Shown one piece after another: positions 36,719-45,200 of a DNA stretch of 64,000 nt. Every line of letters begins with the position of its first letter. Positions within the stretch are counted from its first letter, which is position 1. The translations under genes and the position numbers were made by a program. This DNA is from Zhongshania aquimaris (lineage in GTDB: Bacteria; Pseudomonadota; Gammaproteobacteria; Pseudomonadales; Spongiibacteraceae), in NCBI RefSeq assembly GCF_019312595.1, contig NZ_JAHWDQ010000001.1, forward strand, positions 248,001 to 312,000, in the 5' to 3' direction. Under the pieces are notes generated by a model. The model searched no databases. It was not told the DNA's origin and saw only the letters and a list, made by a program, of their open reading frames with translations.

Positions 36719-37231
36719 ATGTTCAAGCATACCGTTATCCCGCTTATTCTCGTCTGCTCCACCTCGGTTTTAGCTGATCACCGCAGAGACAGTGTACGAC
36801 ATACACAGTATGCACAAGTTACCCATGTGCAAGCGATCTACGAACGGATCTCATACACCAGACCGACGGAGCAATGTTGGCGCGAAGAAACCGTCATCCA
36901 CGACCGCAGCAGCTCTGCACCGATCTTTGGCGCTATCATCGGTGGTGCACTCGGCAACGAGCTCGGGCATCATAAAAGTAACAAGCGGGTGGGCACCGTC
37001 GTCGGCGCGGTTCTTGGCGCAACAGTCGCAGCAGACATCTCTAGAGGCCGCAGTAACAGTCACTACGAAACCATCGATCGCTGTGAAACACAGCATCACC
37101 AAGAGTGGCGAGAAGAAGTTGTTGGCTATGATGTAAGCTATCGCTACCAAGGCGAGATTTATCACACCCGCTTGCCCTATAATCCGGGTAGGGAGATCGA
37201 AATCGAGGTGAACATCACACCCCGTGGTTAA
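36719..37231 (+). CDS. Glycine-zipper 2TM domain envelope protein (170 aa)
   Basis: The signal peptide (MFKHTVIPLILVCSTSVLA) is followed by a basic region. A glycine-zipper segment then reads PIFGAIIGGALGNELGHHK and RVGTVVGAVLGATVAADI, as in YcfJ/SlyB-like (Rick_17kDa) proteins. The C-terminal part ends VSYRYQGEIYHTRLPYNPG, typical of YcfJ. These are outer-membrane-associated proteins, some PhoPQ-controlled in enterobacteria. The gene lies just upstream of a PepSY gene and a PhoPQ-like pair. Confidence 0.82.
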   Translation: MFKHTVIPLILVCSTSVLADHRRDSVRHTQYAQVTHVQAIYERISYTRPTEQCWREETVIHDRSSSAPIFGAIIGGALGNELGHHKSNKRVGTVVGAVLGATVAADISRGRSNSHYETIDRCETQHHQEWREEVVGYDVSYRYQGEIYHTRLPYNPGREIEIEVNITPRG

Positions 37232-37251
37232 TGTAGATGTTTGGGAGTTCT

Positions 37252-37572
37252 ATGAACCTTACTTCGCAACGTAAACTACCAATGCGAATATCCATTTTTC
37301 TCATTGCAGCCGTAATCGCGGTGCACAGCAATGCCAATCCGCTCGGTAACTTAGGTGGTCGCTTAGGTCTGCCCGACCGGGGCAAAGTCGAGCGCTTGGA
37401 TGATCGCGGCCGCAGCAGACTAAGCGTGAATGAGGCAATTTCAATTGCCGAGCAACGCTATGGTGGCCGCGCCGTCGGAGCCAAAAAAATTAACAGCGGT
37501 AACGGTACGGCCTACAGTGTTCGCATACTGCAGGATAACGGCAAGATTAAAAATGTCATTATTAATGATTGA
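37252..37572 (+). CDS. PepSY-domain exported small protein (106 aa)
   Basis: A signal sequence (RISIFLIAAVIAVHSNA) is followed by a short Gly/Arg/Asp-rich spacer and a single PepSY-like domain (SVNEAISIAEQRYGGRAVGAKKINS then YSVRILQDNGKIKNVIIND). GGGAG lies before ATG 37252; ATG 37282 is a shorter alternative. The gene is 12 bases upstream of the response regulator. Small PepSY proteins next to PhoPQ-like pairs are common in gammaproteobacteria and are presumed to be envelope sensors or accessory factors. Confidence 0.8.
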   Translation: MNLTSQRKLPMRISIFLIAAVIAVHSNANPLGNLGGRLGLPDRGKVERLDDRGRSRLSVNEAISIAEQRYGGRAVGAKKINSGNGTAYSVRILQDNGKIKNVIIND

Positions 37573-37584
37573 GCGAATTGAACC

Positions 37585-38268
37585 ATGCGTATTCTGCTAG
37601 TCGAAGATGAAAGTTTACTGCTAGAGCAACTACACCGTAATTTTGAGCGTGCAGGCTATGCCTGTGATACGGCGGCAGATGGCAACGAGGGTTTATTTCT
37701 CGGCCAAGAAAACCCCTACGACCTAGCGGTGGTAGACCTGGGACTTCCCGGCATTGATGGCATAAGTATTATTAAGCAGTGGCGCAAAGAGGGTCGCAAA
37801 TTCCCGGTTTTAATCCTCACCGCCAGAGATCGCTGGCAAGACAAGGTCGAGGGTCTAGAAGCCGGAGCGGACGACTACGTGGCAAAACCGTTCCAAATAG
37901 AAGAAGTGATGGCCAGAGCCAATGCCCTGATCCGTCGCTCAGCGGGTTTTGCCAGCCCACAATTACAATTTGGTTGCATCACTATCGATACCGGTGCAAA
38001 GCGTGCGCTGCTAAACAATACCGCCGTCGAACTAACGGCGTACGAGTACAATGCCCTTGAATATCTTGCAATGCGCAGCGGGCAAGTCGTTTCAAAAACC
38101 GATTTAACAGAACACTTATACGATCAGGATTTTGATCGCGACAGCAATGTGATCGAAGTATTTATTGCGCGCTTGCGGAAAAAAATTGACCCGGATAACG
38201 CGCTTAAGCCCATTTCGACCCTACGCGGTCGCGGCTATCGCTTTGAGCTAAGTGAAACCCAGCACTAA
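37585..38268 (+). CDS. OmpR/PhoP-family response regulator (227 aa)
   Basis: Receiver domain: MRILLVEDESLLLEQL, phospho-Asp in DLAVVDLGLPGIDG (about residue 51) and Lys in DDYVAKPFQ. The C-terminal winged helix has the recognition segment RDSNVIEVFIARLRKKI and the LRGRGYRF wing. It closely resembles PhoP. The kinase gene starts directly after its stop (TAA then ATG), so expression is coupled. Probable input is envelope cation or stress state, by analogy to PhoPQ. Confidence 0.92.
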   Translation: MRILLVEDESLLLEQLHRNFERAGYACDTAADGNEGLFLGQENPYDLAVVDLGLPGIDGISIIKQWRKEGRKFPVLILTARDRWQDKVEGLEAGADDYVAKPFQIEEVMARANALIRRSAGFASPQLQFGCITIDTGAKRALLNNTAVELTAYEYNALEYLAMRSGQVVSKTDLTEHLYDQDFDRDSNVIEVFIARLRKKIDPDNALKPISTLRGRGYRFELSETQH

Positions 38269-39600
38269 ATGTGGGAGCGGCGCGGCAAGTCAATTACCAG
38301 GCGACTAATTGTTGCCAGCCTTAGCCTCATGGCACTGCTGTTGGGAGCAACTGGTATCGCAATAGATCGCGCGCATACCGTGAGCTTAATCAGCGCCGAA
38401 CAAGATCAGCTCAGACTCCAATTCTTCGGTCTACTCGGCGCAATCGAGTGGCAAGACGGCACCATTGATATGGGTGACCGATTGAAAGACCCAAGATTTT
38501 GGCAGTTTCGCTCCGGCCTCTATGCGCAAATTCGACTTCGCAATGGCACGCCACTATGGCAGTCGGTATCCAGCGAAACAATTCCCCTACCAGCGCCCGA
38601 AAGCACACCACGTAGCGGTCAGGAATTATTTAGTGAGGCCAGCGTAGACAAGGAACCCTTCTTTGTATTTCAGTACCACGCTATTTGGGAGACCGAAGAT
38701 GATCGCGAAGTCCCCTTACTTTTTTCACTCTACTCAAGCCAAAGCCCACTCATCAACGAACGTAGAAAATTCCAACATCAATTAAGTCTGTGGCTCGGCT
38801 TAGTACTGACAATATCCCTGATAGTCACTGCGCTCATTTTATACTGGGGACTGCGGCCACTGCGTGAATTAGCAATTGATCTAAAATTATTAGAGCGTGG
38901 CGACTCCACAAAACTCCGACCAAACTATCCACGCGAACTACAGGGCATTACCCATAACTTAAACCAATTGCTCGACAAAGAAAGGAAGCAGCGAGAGCGC
39001 TATAGAAATACCCTTGCAGATCTTGCCCACAGCCTTAAAACACCGCTTGCCATACTAAAAGGCAGTGGCGCAAAAGACCCCGCCACAGTGGAACAAATCG
39101 ACCGCATGGACAATATTATCAATTACCAACTCAAACGCGCGGTAAGCAGTGGTAAACAAAACCTAAGTAGACGCATACAACTGCGTCCATTAATTGAGCG
39201 CCTGTGTAATACCCTCGCTAAAGTTCATCGAGATAAATCGCCACAATTTGAAATAACGTTAGACCCGTCATTGCTAATCGCAGTTGACGAACAAGACGCA
39301 ATGGAAATGTTCGGCAACCTTCTCGACAATGCGAGCAAAGCCTGCACTGCTGCTATCGCCATACATTCCCATACCATCGACGGGTACACAGTAATCTGTA
39401 TTGACGACGACGGTCCGGGTATCTCTAAGGAATATCGGGAGGAATTATTGCAACGAGGCAGCCGCGGCGATCAATACGGGCAAGGCCAAGGTCTCGGGCT
39501 AGCGATTGTTAGCGATATTATTCAGAGTTACGACGGCGAGATCAGCTTCAAAGATTCACGGCTTGGTGGCGTCTGCGCAGAAATCAAATTGCCTCGATAA
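38269..39600 (+). CDS. PhoQ-like sensor histidine kinase (443 aa)
   Basis: TM1 (residues 12-30) is followed by a periplasmic domain of about 130 residues and TM2 near 168-190. A HAMP-like region and the phosphoacceptor box LADLAHSLKTPLAILKG, very close to PhoQ's, follow. The ATPase shows N box LLDNASKACT, G1 DDDGPGIS and G2 GQGQGLGLAIV. The ATG immediately follows the regulator's stop codon. A strong bidirectional terminator closes the operon at 39621-39654. Confidence 0.92.
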   Translation: MWERRGKSITRRLIVASLSLMALLLGATGIAIDRAHTVSLISAEQDQLRLQFFGLLGAIEWQDGTIDMGDRLKDPRFWQFRSGLYAQIRLRNGTPLWQSVSSETIPLPAPESTPRSGQELFSEASVDKEPFFVFQYHAIWETEDDREVPLLFSLYSSQSPLINERRKFQHQLSLWLGLVLTISLIVTALILYWGLRPLRELAIDLKLLERGDSTKLRPNYPRELQGITHNLNQLLDKERKQRERYRNTLADLAHSLKTPLAILKGSGAKDPATVEQIDRMDNIINYQLKRAVSSGKQNLSRRIQLRPLIERLCNTLAKVHRDKSPQFEITLDPSLLIAVDEQDAMEMFGNLLDNASKACTAAIAIHSHTIDGYTVICIDDDGPGISKEYREELLQRGSRGDQYGQGQGLGLAIVSDIIQSYDGEISFKDSRLGGVCAEIKLPR

Positions 39601-39620
39601 ACATTTGCAAAATCATGTGC

Positions 39621-39654
39621 AAAAAAAAGCCAGAGCATAGCTCTGGCTTTTTTT
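39621..39654. terminator. Bidirectional intrinsic terminator
   Basis: AGCCAGAGC-ata-GCTCTGGCT makes a 9-base stem flanked by A8 on the left and T7 on the right. It serves the PhoQ-like gene on the plus strand and the convergent repeat-protein gene on the minus strand. Confidence 0.92.
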
Positions 39655-39668
39655 GCCGAGTAAAGAAT

Positions 39669-40178
39669 TTACAGTGGAATAATCGCTAGAATATCGACAG
39701 GCAAAGCATCTAAACCGGGTATGCTTCCATTGCCGACCACACCGAGAATATCAATTGGAATGATATCTAACCCGGGCAAGCCGCCGGCTCCACCCAACAA
39801 ACTCAGCGGATCAATGGGTAAGGCACCCAAAGACGGTAAACTAGGTAAGCCACCTGCTCCACCAAGAAGTGCAAGTGGATTAACAGGCAATGCGTCTAAT
39901 CCAGGTAATCCACCACCAAGCAATGTTGTCGGATCAATCGGCAGAGCGTCTAAGCCGGGTAAGCCGCCACCCAAAACTGGCAAGTCGCCAAGCAAAGATA
40001 AAGGATCTACCGGTAGCGAACCCAGCCCCGGCAACCCACCAGCACCACCGGTCAAGCCACCAAGCTGATTATCGACTTGAGTTAAAATCCCAATGACTGG
40101 CGCCAAAGGGCCGGCCAAGCTAAAAGACGAAATTGACGCTAAGGCTACTGCTGCTGCAAGTTTTTTAGTATTGGTCAT
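39669..40178 (-). CDS. Exported Gly/Leu/Pro-repeat protein of unknown function (169 aa)
   Basis: The signal peptide (MTNTKKLAAAVALASISSFSLAG) leads into a short unique stretch and then about six degenerate repeats of 18-24 residues. Their core is GLPGLDALPIDPLSLLGG, varying at Asp/Asn and Leu/Ile positions. The protein is nearly free of charge except the Asp in each repeat and has no Cys. Codons vary between units, so the repeats are old rather than recent slippage. I know no named family. It ends with the shared terminator, and a CRP-like site lies about 115 bases upstream. Confidence 0.72.
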   Translation of the reverse strand: MTNTKKLAAAVALASISSFSLAGPLAPVIGILTQVDNQLGGLTGGAGGLPGLGSLPVDPLSLLGDLPVLGGGLPGLDALPIDPTTLLGGGLPGLDALPVNPLALLGGAGGLPSLPSLGALPIDPLSLLGGAGGLPGLDIIPIDILGVVGNGSIPGLDALPVDILAIIPL

Positions 40179-40289
40179 TATTATTTCCCTACATTGTCAT
40201 ACTACGAATTAAGCTTGAAGTTAACACAACCACTAAGCTCTTCTGTTGTAACCACGCAATCATCGTACGTAATAACACCTATAGTAAGT

Positions 40290-40305
40290 CGTGACGGGCA
40301 TCACA
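40290..40305. promoter_or_regulatory. CRP/Vfr-like binding site
   Basis: CGTGA-CGGGCA-TCACA matches TGTGA-N6-TCACA at nine of ten positions. It lies about 112 bases upstream of the repeat-protein start (minus) and 213 bases upstream of arfB (plus), so the former is the likelier target. Apart from this site and the arfB ribosome binding site, the 339-base gap 40179-40517 shows no gene. Confidence 0.45.
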
Positions 40306-40517
40306 AATTTTTTGCGCTTTGATGATTAAAACACCCTCTAATTCACACTAGATCAAATTTGCCAAATTGGAGCGCAACACCGACAATGTCCCAACACCGC
40401 CGAGATAATCATCACTATCTGCTACAATACGCCCCGTAGCACGCCGCAGAGCGCCACCCATTTTCATAGCGGCTAAAAAAACTGCAACCCTATTTCCCAC
40501 AGGAGACCAAAATAACC

Positions 40518-40931
40518 ATGTTGAGTATATCGCCGTCAGTGTCGATCCCCGACGACGAAATCGAACTGAGCGCCATTCGCGCGCAGGGTTCGGGCGGTCA
40601 AAACGTGAACAAAGTGTCGTCGGCAATCCATTTGCGCTTTGACATCAACGCCTCGTCGCTACCGGAGTTTCACAAGCAGAAACTATTGGCAAAAAGCGAC
40701 CAACGAATAAACAAAGACGGCATTATCATAATCAAAGCACAGCAATTTCGGACTCAAGAAAAAAACCGTGACGATGCTCTATCAAGACTACGGGACCTTA
40801 TTAAAGATGCCATTAAAACCCTGCCGCCGCGACGAGCGACCAAACCAACAAAGGGCTCGCAAAAACGGCGCATGGACAGCAAATCCCAACGCGGAAAAAT
40901 CAAAGCACTGCGGGGCCGCATAGACGACTAG
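40518..40931 (+). CDS. arfB: Alternative ribosome-rescue factor B, peptidyl-tRNA hydrolase (137 aa)
   Basis: ArfB (YaeJ) releases peptides from stalled ribosomes. The catalytic loop RAQGSGGQNVNKVSSAI contains the GGQ motif. The single RF-1-type domain is followed by a basic tail (RRATKPTKGSQKRRMDSKSQRGK) that in the family inserts in the empty mRNA channel. The length is right and there is no codon-recognition domain. AGGAG lies upstream of ATG 40518. Confidence 0.93.
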   Translation: MLSISPSVSIPDDEIELSAIRAQGSGGQNVNKVSSAIHLRFDINASSLPEFHKQKLLAKSDQRINKDGIIIIKAQQFRTQEKNRDDALSRLRDLIKDAIKTLPPRRATKPTKGSQKRRMDSKSQRGKIKALRGRIDD

Positions 40932-41030
40932 CCCGCAGTATTAAGCACCCCTCGGTTTTATCGTATAGCGCCCCTCAAGAATAACTTCCAGAATAGCAAC
41001 AAGCTTACTCCGCAAAAACAAGGCGCTACT

Positions 41031-41309
41031 ATGTACCTAGATGAAGACATAAAAAACTTCATGGAAACGCTGGTCGAAGAAGAGTTTTCAGCACAAAGCC
41101 TCAACAAGGCTTACGACCACGAATATCTCCAAGACCTATTTTGCATAACATTGAATCAACTAAAGCCCCATTACGTGCGCAACACCATAGACGTAAGAAT
41201 TAACTTCACGTCAGCTGAGCGCAGCGACATATCAAAGAAAATAGCGGTCGCTATTAATGAAGGGCATAAAATCTTGAATTCTGGCAGACGCTCGGCAGAG
41301 CGCGATTAA
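41031..41309 (+). CDS. ComFB-like small protein (92 aa)
   Basis: This is a small all-helical protein resembling late-competence ComFB. The HEYLQDLFCITLNQLKPHYVRNTI stretch matches the family core (C.DI.ALALN.LPP.YV). The usual pair of CxxC cysteines is reduced to one. In some cyanobacteria and Vibrio-like bacteria ComFB-type proteins bind cyclic nucleotides. AAGGCG precedes the ATG. The call is by pattern memory and moderate. Confidence 0.6.
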   Translation: MYLDEDIKNFMETLVEEEFSAQSLNKAYDHEYLQDLFCITLNQLKPHYVRNTIDVRINFTSAERSDISKKIAVAINEGHKILNSGRRSAERD

Positions 41310-41390
41310 ATACAAGCGCTTATCAATGGGGTCTGAGTCATTGATTTTGATTTTCTCGGAATACTACCGACTTCCCATCTCCTCCTCGCC

Positions 41391-41660
41391 TCAAAGGCGC
41401 AGACCGTCGCCCGGTTTTAGCTTCAATCTGCGCCCTAAACGGTCACTACCCAAAACCCACGCCTTGTTTGTTGCTTCACGTATCGCCGTCAAGTCACGCT
41501 CAGGCATCCTGCCTCGAAACAACACGCCGTAAGCACTCTGTCTCTCCTCATCTATTATACCTAACTGGGTATATATCGGATGTGGCGTCGATAACTGAAT
41601 TGGCTTAGCCAAAGCATTCCCCTGATAACTAGACCAAGGGTATTCAATGATTCGTTCAAT
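41391..41660 (-). pseudogene. C-terminal remnant of a REP-associated tyrosine transposase (RAYT)
   Basis: The frame from 41660 to the stop at 41391 reads EYPWSSYQGNALAKP, then SPHP-type TPHPIYTQLG, RQSAYGVLFRG and EATNKAWVLGSDRLGRRL. These are the final 90 or so residues of the Y1/RAYT transposases. A TAG at 41661-41663 and the absence of the HUH catalytic domain show that it is a truncated relic. The sequence after its end (TCAATGGGGTCTGAGTCATTGATTTT on plus, in pieces) resembles the usual RAYT 3' flank. It abuts the stop of the lipoprotein gene, marking the edge of the Rhs/Tad island. Confidence 0.72.
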
Positions 41661-41665
41661 CTAAG

Positions 41666-42292
41666 TTACAAGTAGAAATAGATATTACAACGGTAATCAG
41701 CCTCTTCAACGGTGTCGTAATACTTCGGCGTTTTGTATTTATCACCAAGCCCAGCCTTTATGTCTTTTTCTTTCTGCACCGTATAAGCATTTAACTTTAC
41801 CATTTTCTTTTCTATCGTGGCCTTTGTTTCCTCATCATAGTAATGTTCGAAAATATAGCCACCACAATCTTTAGTCCCTTGGCCCATCGCATGCTTACGC
41901 TTCATTACCCAAGATAAAGCCAAACTTTCATCAGACAGAACACTTACATAAATATGCCCCCAAAATCCTTTAGGTACAGCGGATTCTACGTCGATTTTTT
42001 TTTCTATCCAAATTCCATCTGACGCCGTCTTCCAACGTACTACGAGATATTCAGGGGCGCGCAAAGCATCCAAAGCACCAATACTCAAGTGTCGATTTTT
42101 CCGAATAGGAGGGGATGATGAGGAAAGATAATATACGACTCTATCTTTTTCATCATGCATCTCCACTTGATAAACCTCAGAATCGCTTTGATTATGAACA
42201 ATAAAGCCAAAAAGCTTCGTTTGTTGCATCACGCAACCAGTGCATAACATGACAACAAACACTCCAAAGCCGTATATTTCAATTATTTTCAT
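41666..42292 (-). CDS. Small lipoprotein, putative immunity partner of the Rhs-DUF2235 protein (208 aa)
   Basis: The start at ATG 42292 overlaps the Rhs stop (TAATG), so it is translationally coupled. The signal peptide ends in a lipobox (VVMLCTGC, Cys about residue 20). The mature part is beta-rich with YLVVRWKTASDGIWIEKKI and a Lys/Asp-rich C-terminus ending in CNIYFYL. The size, lipoprotein nature and position resemble the DUF3304-type lipoproteins found beside DUF2235/Tle1 effectors, which block the toxin in the periplasm. Family membership is a guess from pattern; the immunity role is an inference. Base composition is more AT-rich than neighbouring housekeeping genes. Confidence 0.65.
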   Translation of the reverse strand: MKIIEIYGFGVFVVMLCTGCVMQQTKLFGFIVHNQSDSEVYQVEMHDEKDRVVYYLSSSSPPIRKNRHLSIGALDALRAPEYLVVRWKTASDGIWIEKKIDVESAVPKGFWGHIYVSVLSDESLALSWVMKRKHAMGQGTKDCGGYIFEHYYDEETKATIEKKMVKLNAYTVQKEKDIKAGLGDKYKTPKYYDTVEEADYRCNIYFYL

Positions 42293-45200
42293 TATTGCAC
42301 CGTGATATTCACATTTTGCTGTAGCCACTGTCGATACTGATCCATATCGATGGTACCTCGCTGGTTGTCGTTGCGGTTTTCGTTAATCATTGAGGAAAGG
42401 TCAGGAAACTGCGGTGTGGTTCGCTGCCTTTCCTCTGGACTTAAAGGCTCCCATTGAACACAAGGACCTTTGTAGCGGCGCTCGCACTTCCTACCTGATG
42501 TACTAAAAGGATCGTTGGGGTAATAAATAGCCCGATCTGCGTCAAGCCAGTCGCTAAGTAATTCTCGCTCATCATGAAGTACCGGATCAATAACCGTTTG
42601 ATGCTCCACCGATAGGGAGCCAAGATTTACCCCAGCATTCACGGCCTGCTGGTACATCCATTGCAGGGCAACATCGGACAAATCACTATCGGCATAGCCG
42701 CCACCAATGTCAGAATGAGCACCGATAAAGCCTTGTTCTACAACATTACCAGAAGTGATCGTTGCACCCGCCACCGGCGATACAGACGATAGCGGAAATA
42801 GCGGCCGATGCTCATTCAATGCAACAGCCTGAGCCACTTGACCAATACGTGAATCAATTGAAAAATCGTACCCCAGATCAGCACTATTACCCGCTAACCC
42901 CATTGAGCCCACCGTGTCAAAGAGACCCATAAAACGGATATTGATCGGGTTGCAATCGGTGACGATGTCGCCCCAAAAATCTGCATCGATACGTTCAAAT
43001 ACCTCATTAGCAAACTCCCGCGCTGCCGCTGCGCCGCGACTAAAGCCGACAATATCGATCACACGATCCCATGAATCATTTTCTAATAATATACCTACCT
43101 GATCTAGAGCATCATTAATACGCTGCCTGGAACCTAGGCCAGTAGAGCCGCCAACTACGTAGTCAACCCAACCAGCGGTACCCACCCCCGATCGATAAAA
43201 AACATCGGAATCAGAATAACCCGTTTTGTAATAATCTCGAAAATGCGCCACATTGGTTGCTGCATTGGCGTTAAACCCGCCCAAGTTCTCAGAGTCATTC
43301 CCCGTCCCATCAAAGGCAAATAAAAACAGGCCCCAGGGATCGGTATTAGCCACCGGGTTGGCCATGGCATAGGCAAAGGTGTTGGCACCTCCCATTATTC
43401 CGATAGGGTCACTTTGGGTATAGCGGCCTGTTTCCGGATCATAATAGCGATGGTAGTTGTAATGCAGGCCGCTTTCCTCATCAAAATACTGGCCAGCAAA
43501 ACGCAGATTGAGGTTGGTGAAAGTACTGTCGCCGTCAGGATCTTCATCAGGCAGCCCCACGCCGAACGCATCGCTCTGCCACTGCCAAACCGCTGTTTGA
43601 TCCTGATTTGTGGCCAGCCGAGGTGTGTTAAGGTGGTCGCTATGCAGGTAGGTAATGATCGGAACTTGCTCACCTTGCTGGTCGATCATCGCAACAGGCA
43701 TACGCTGCCACCAAAGGTAAAAACGGTTGCTCTGCACCCCATCCTTAGGACTCCAAATCGTTTCCCCCAGTAACTGCCCATCATAATTATAGTGAAAGAC
43801 AGTATGTTTTGGCCCCTGTTCAGTCATCGCAAGTTTATGCGTGCGCTGCCCCAAACTATTGTATGCGTAGGTCGATTTTAGTCGCCGATTGACGTACACC
43901 GCGACCAATTGGTTGATTTGGTTATAGACGTATCGGCGATCTCGACGGGGATGTGACTCAATCAGTGTGCTCCCGTTTCCGCTCAGTAATAATTGCGTGC
44001 CGCCGTATGTCTTAATGTGACTACTTTTTATTGAATAGTCTGAACTAATACTTGCCTGTTGATCACCCAAAGATAAGTACTGTGCCAGCCGATTGCCAAC
44101 GGCATCGTACTTGTATTCTTTAGTGGGCAAGCGGTCTTCGGCAGGCATCTCTGCCACTAGACGTGCTAACGCATCGTAACGGTAATGCGTGCTAGGCTCC
44201 CCCACCTTGCCGTGGGTATCAATGAGTTCGATCTGGTTGCGCGTGTCGTAATGATAGTTCTGTTGCCGCAATAGAGCGTCGACCTGAGTATTTTTCAGAT
44301 ATTGTCTAGTTAACCTGCCGTCTAGATCATAGTTGGCACTTGCTTCAGCGCCATTCCCGTAACGCCACGCCGCCGGTGTATCTCCCAAGGCGTAAATAAC
44401 TTTGTCGATTATCGTTTGCCGAAAACCTGAGCGCTGGTAATAAATTTTGCTTACGCGTTCTCGGTCATAGCTAAATCGTTGCCGGTCACCGCTGGGAAGC
44501 TGTATGTAGTCCAACAGACCTTTGCGGTTGTAGTGGTAACCCACACTAAAATTTGCTGTTTGACCGTTGAGCGTAAAAGCGCGCACTTCGTTGGTCAGAC
44601 GACCAAGGAAGTCGTAACTGTAATCAATGGTGCCACTGGCATCTTTAATGTGGGTAAGCTGCCCGATACCTCGGCCGTGTTCTGCATCCGTACTGTCATA
44701 GCTATAGGCAACATCATTTCCAGTATCTGGGTAGTCAATAGCAACAAGACGACTGGCGAGATCATAGCGATACTCTGTGACCATTTGCGCGGAATCCGCC
44801 TCTGCAAGTGTAGCGCCACCCCGCGTCCGAATTTTATTGCCCGCACTATCATAATGATGCAGTAGCACGCCCGTATCGGGGCTTTGCATCATGACTATGT
44901 CGCCAAAGCCATTGTAAAAGTAGCGAGTCTGCTGGCCTTCGGCATCGGTAATACTGGCCACCCGGCCCTGCAAACTGTAGTCAATAATGGTTTTACCCTG
45001 CAAGGCATTCAGGGTTTGGGTGAGCCGACCCAAGCCATCGTATTGCTGAAGGGACGGCTGGTCATTACCCTCCTTCCGCATACTCAGTAATTGCCCGCTT
45101 TTGGTGTAGCGGATATCGGTTCGCTGGCCGTATTGACCCAAAACGGAAATCACCCTCCCAAGCGAATCCAGTTGCCGATCGAACTGCCGTACCGGCAAGC

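Noticed and set aside
39721-40068. Pro/Gly-rich frame opposite the repeat protein
   Set aside because: Shadow of the repeats; the sense strand has a signal peptide, operon end and terminator.
39669-40178. CRISPR-like or DNA tandem repeat
   Set aside because: Repeats are degenerate at DNA level and make an in-frame exported protein.
40348-40626. 92-codon minus frame overlapping the start of arfB
   Set aside because: Conflicts with the clear ArfB GGQ gene and lacks any family match.
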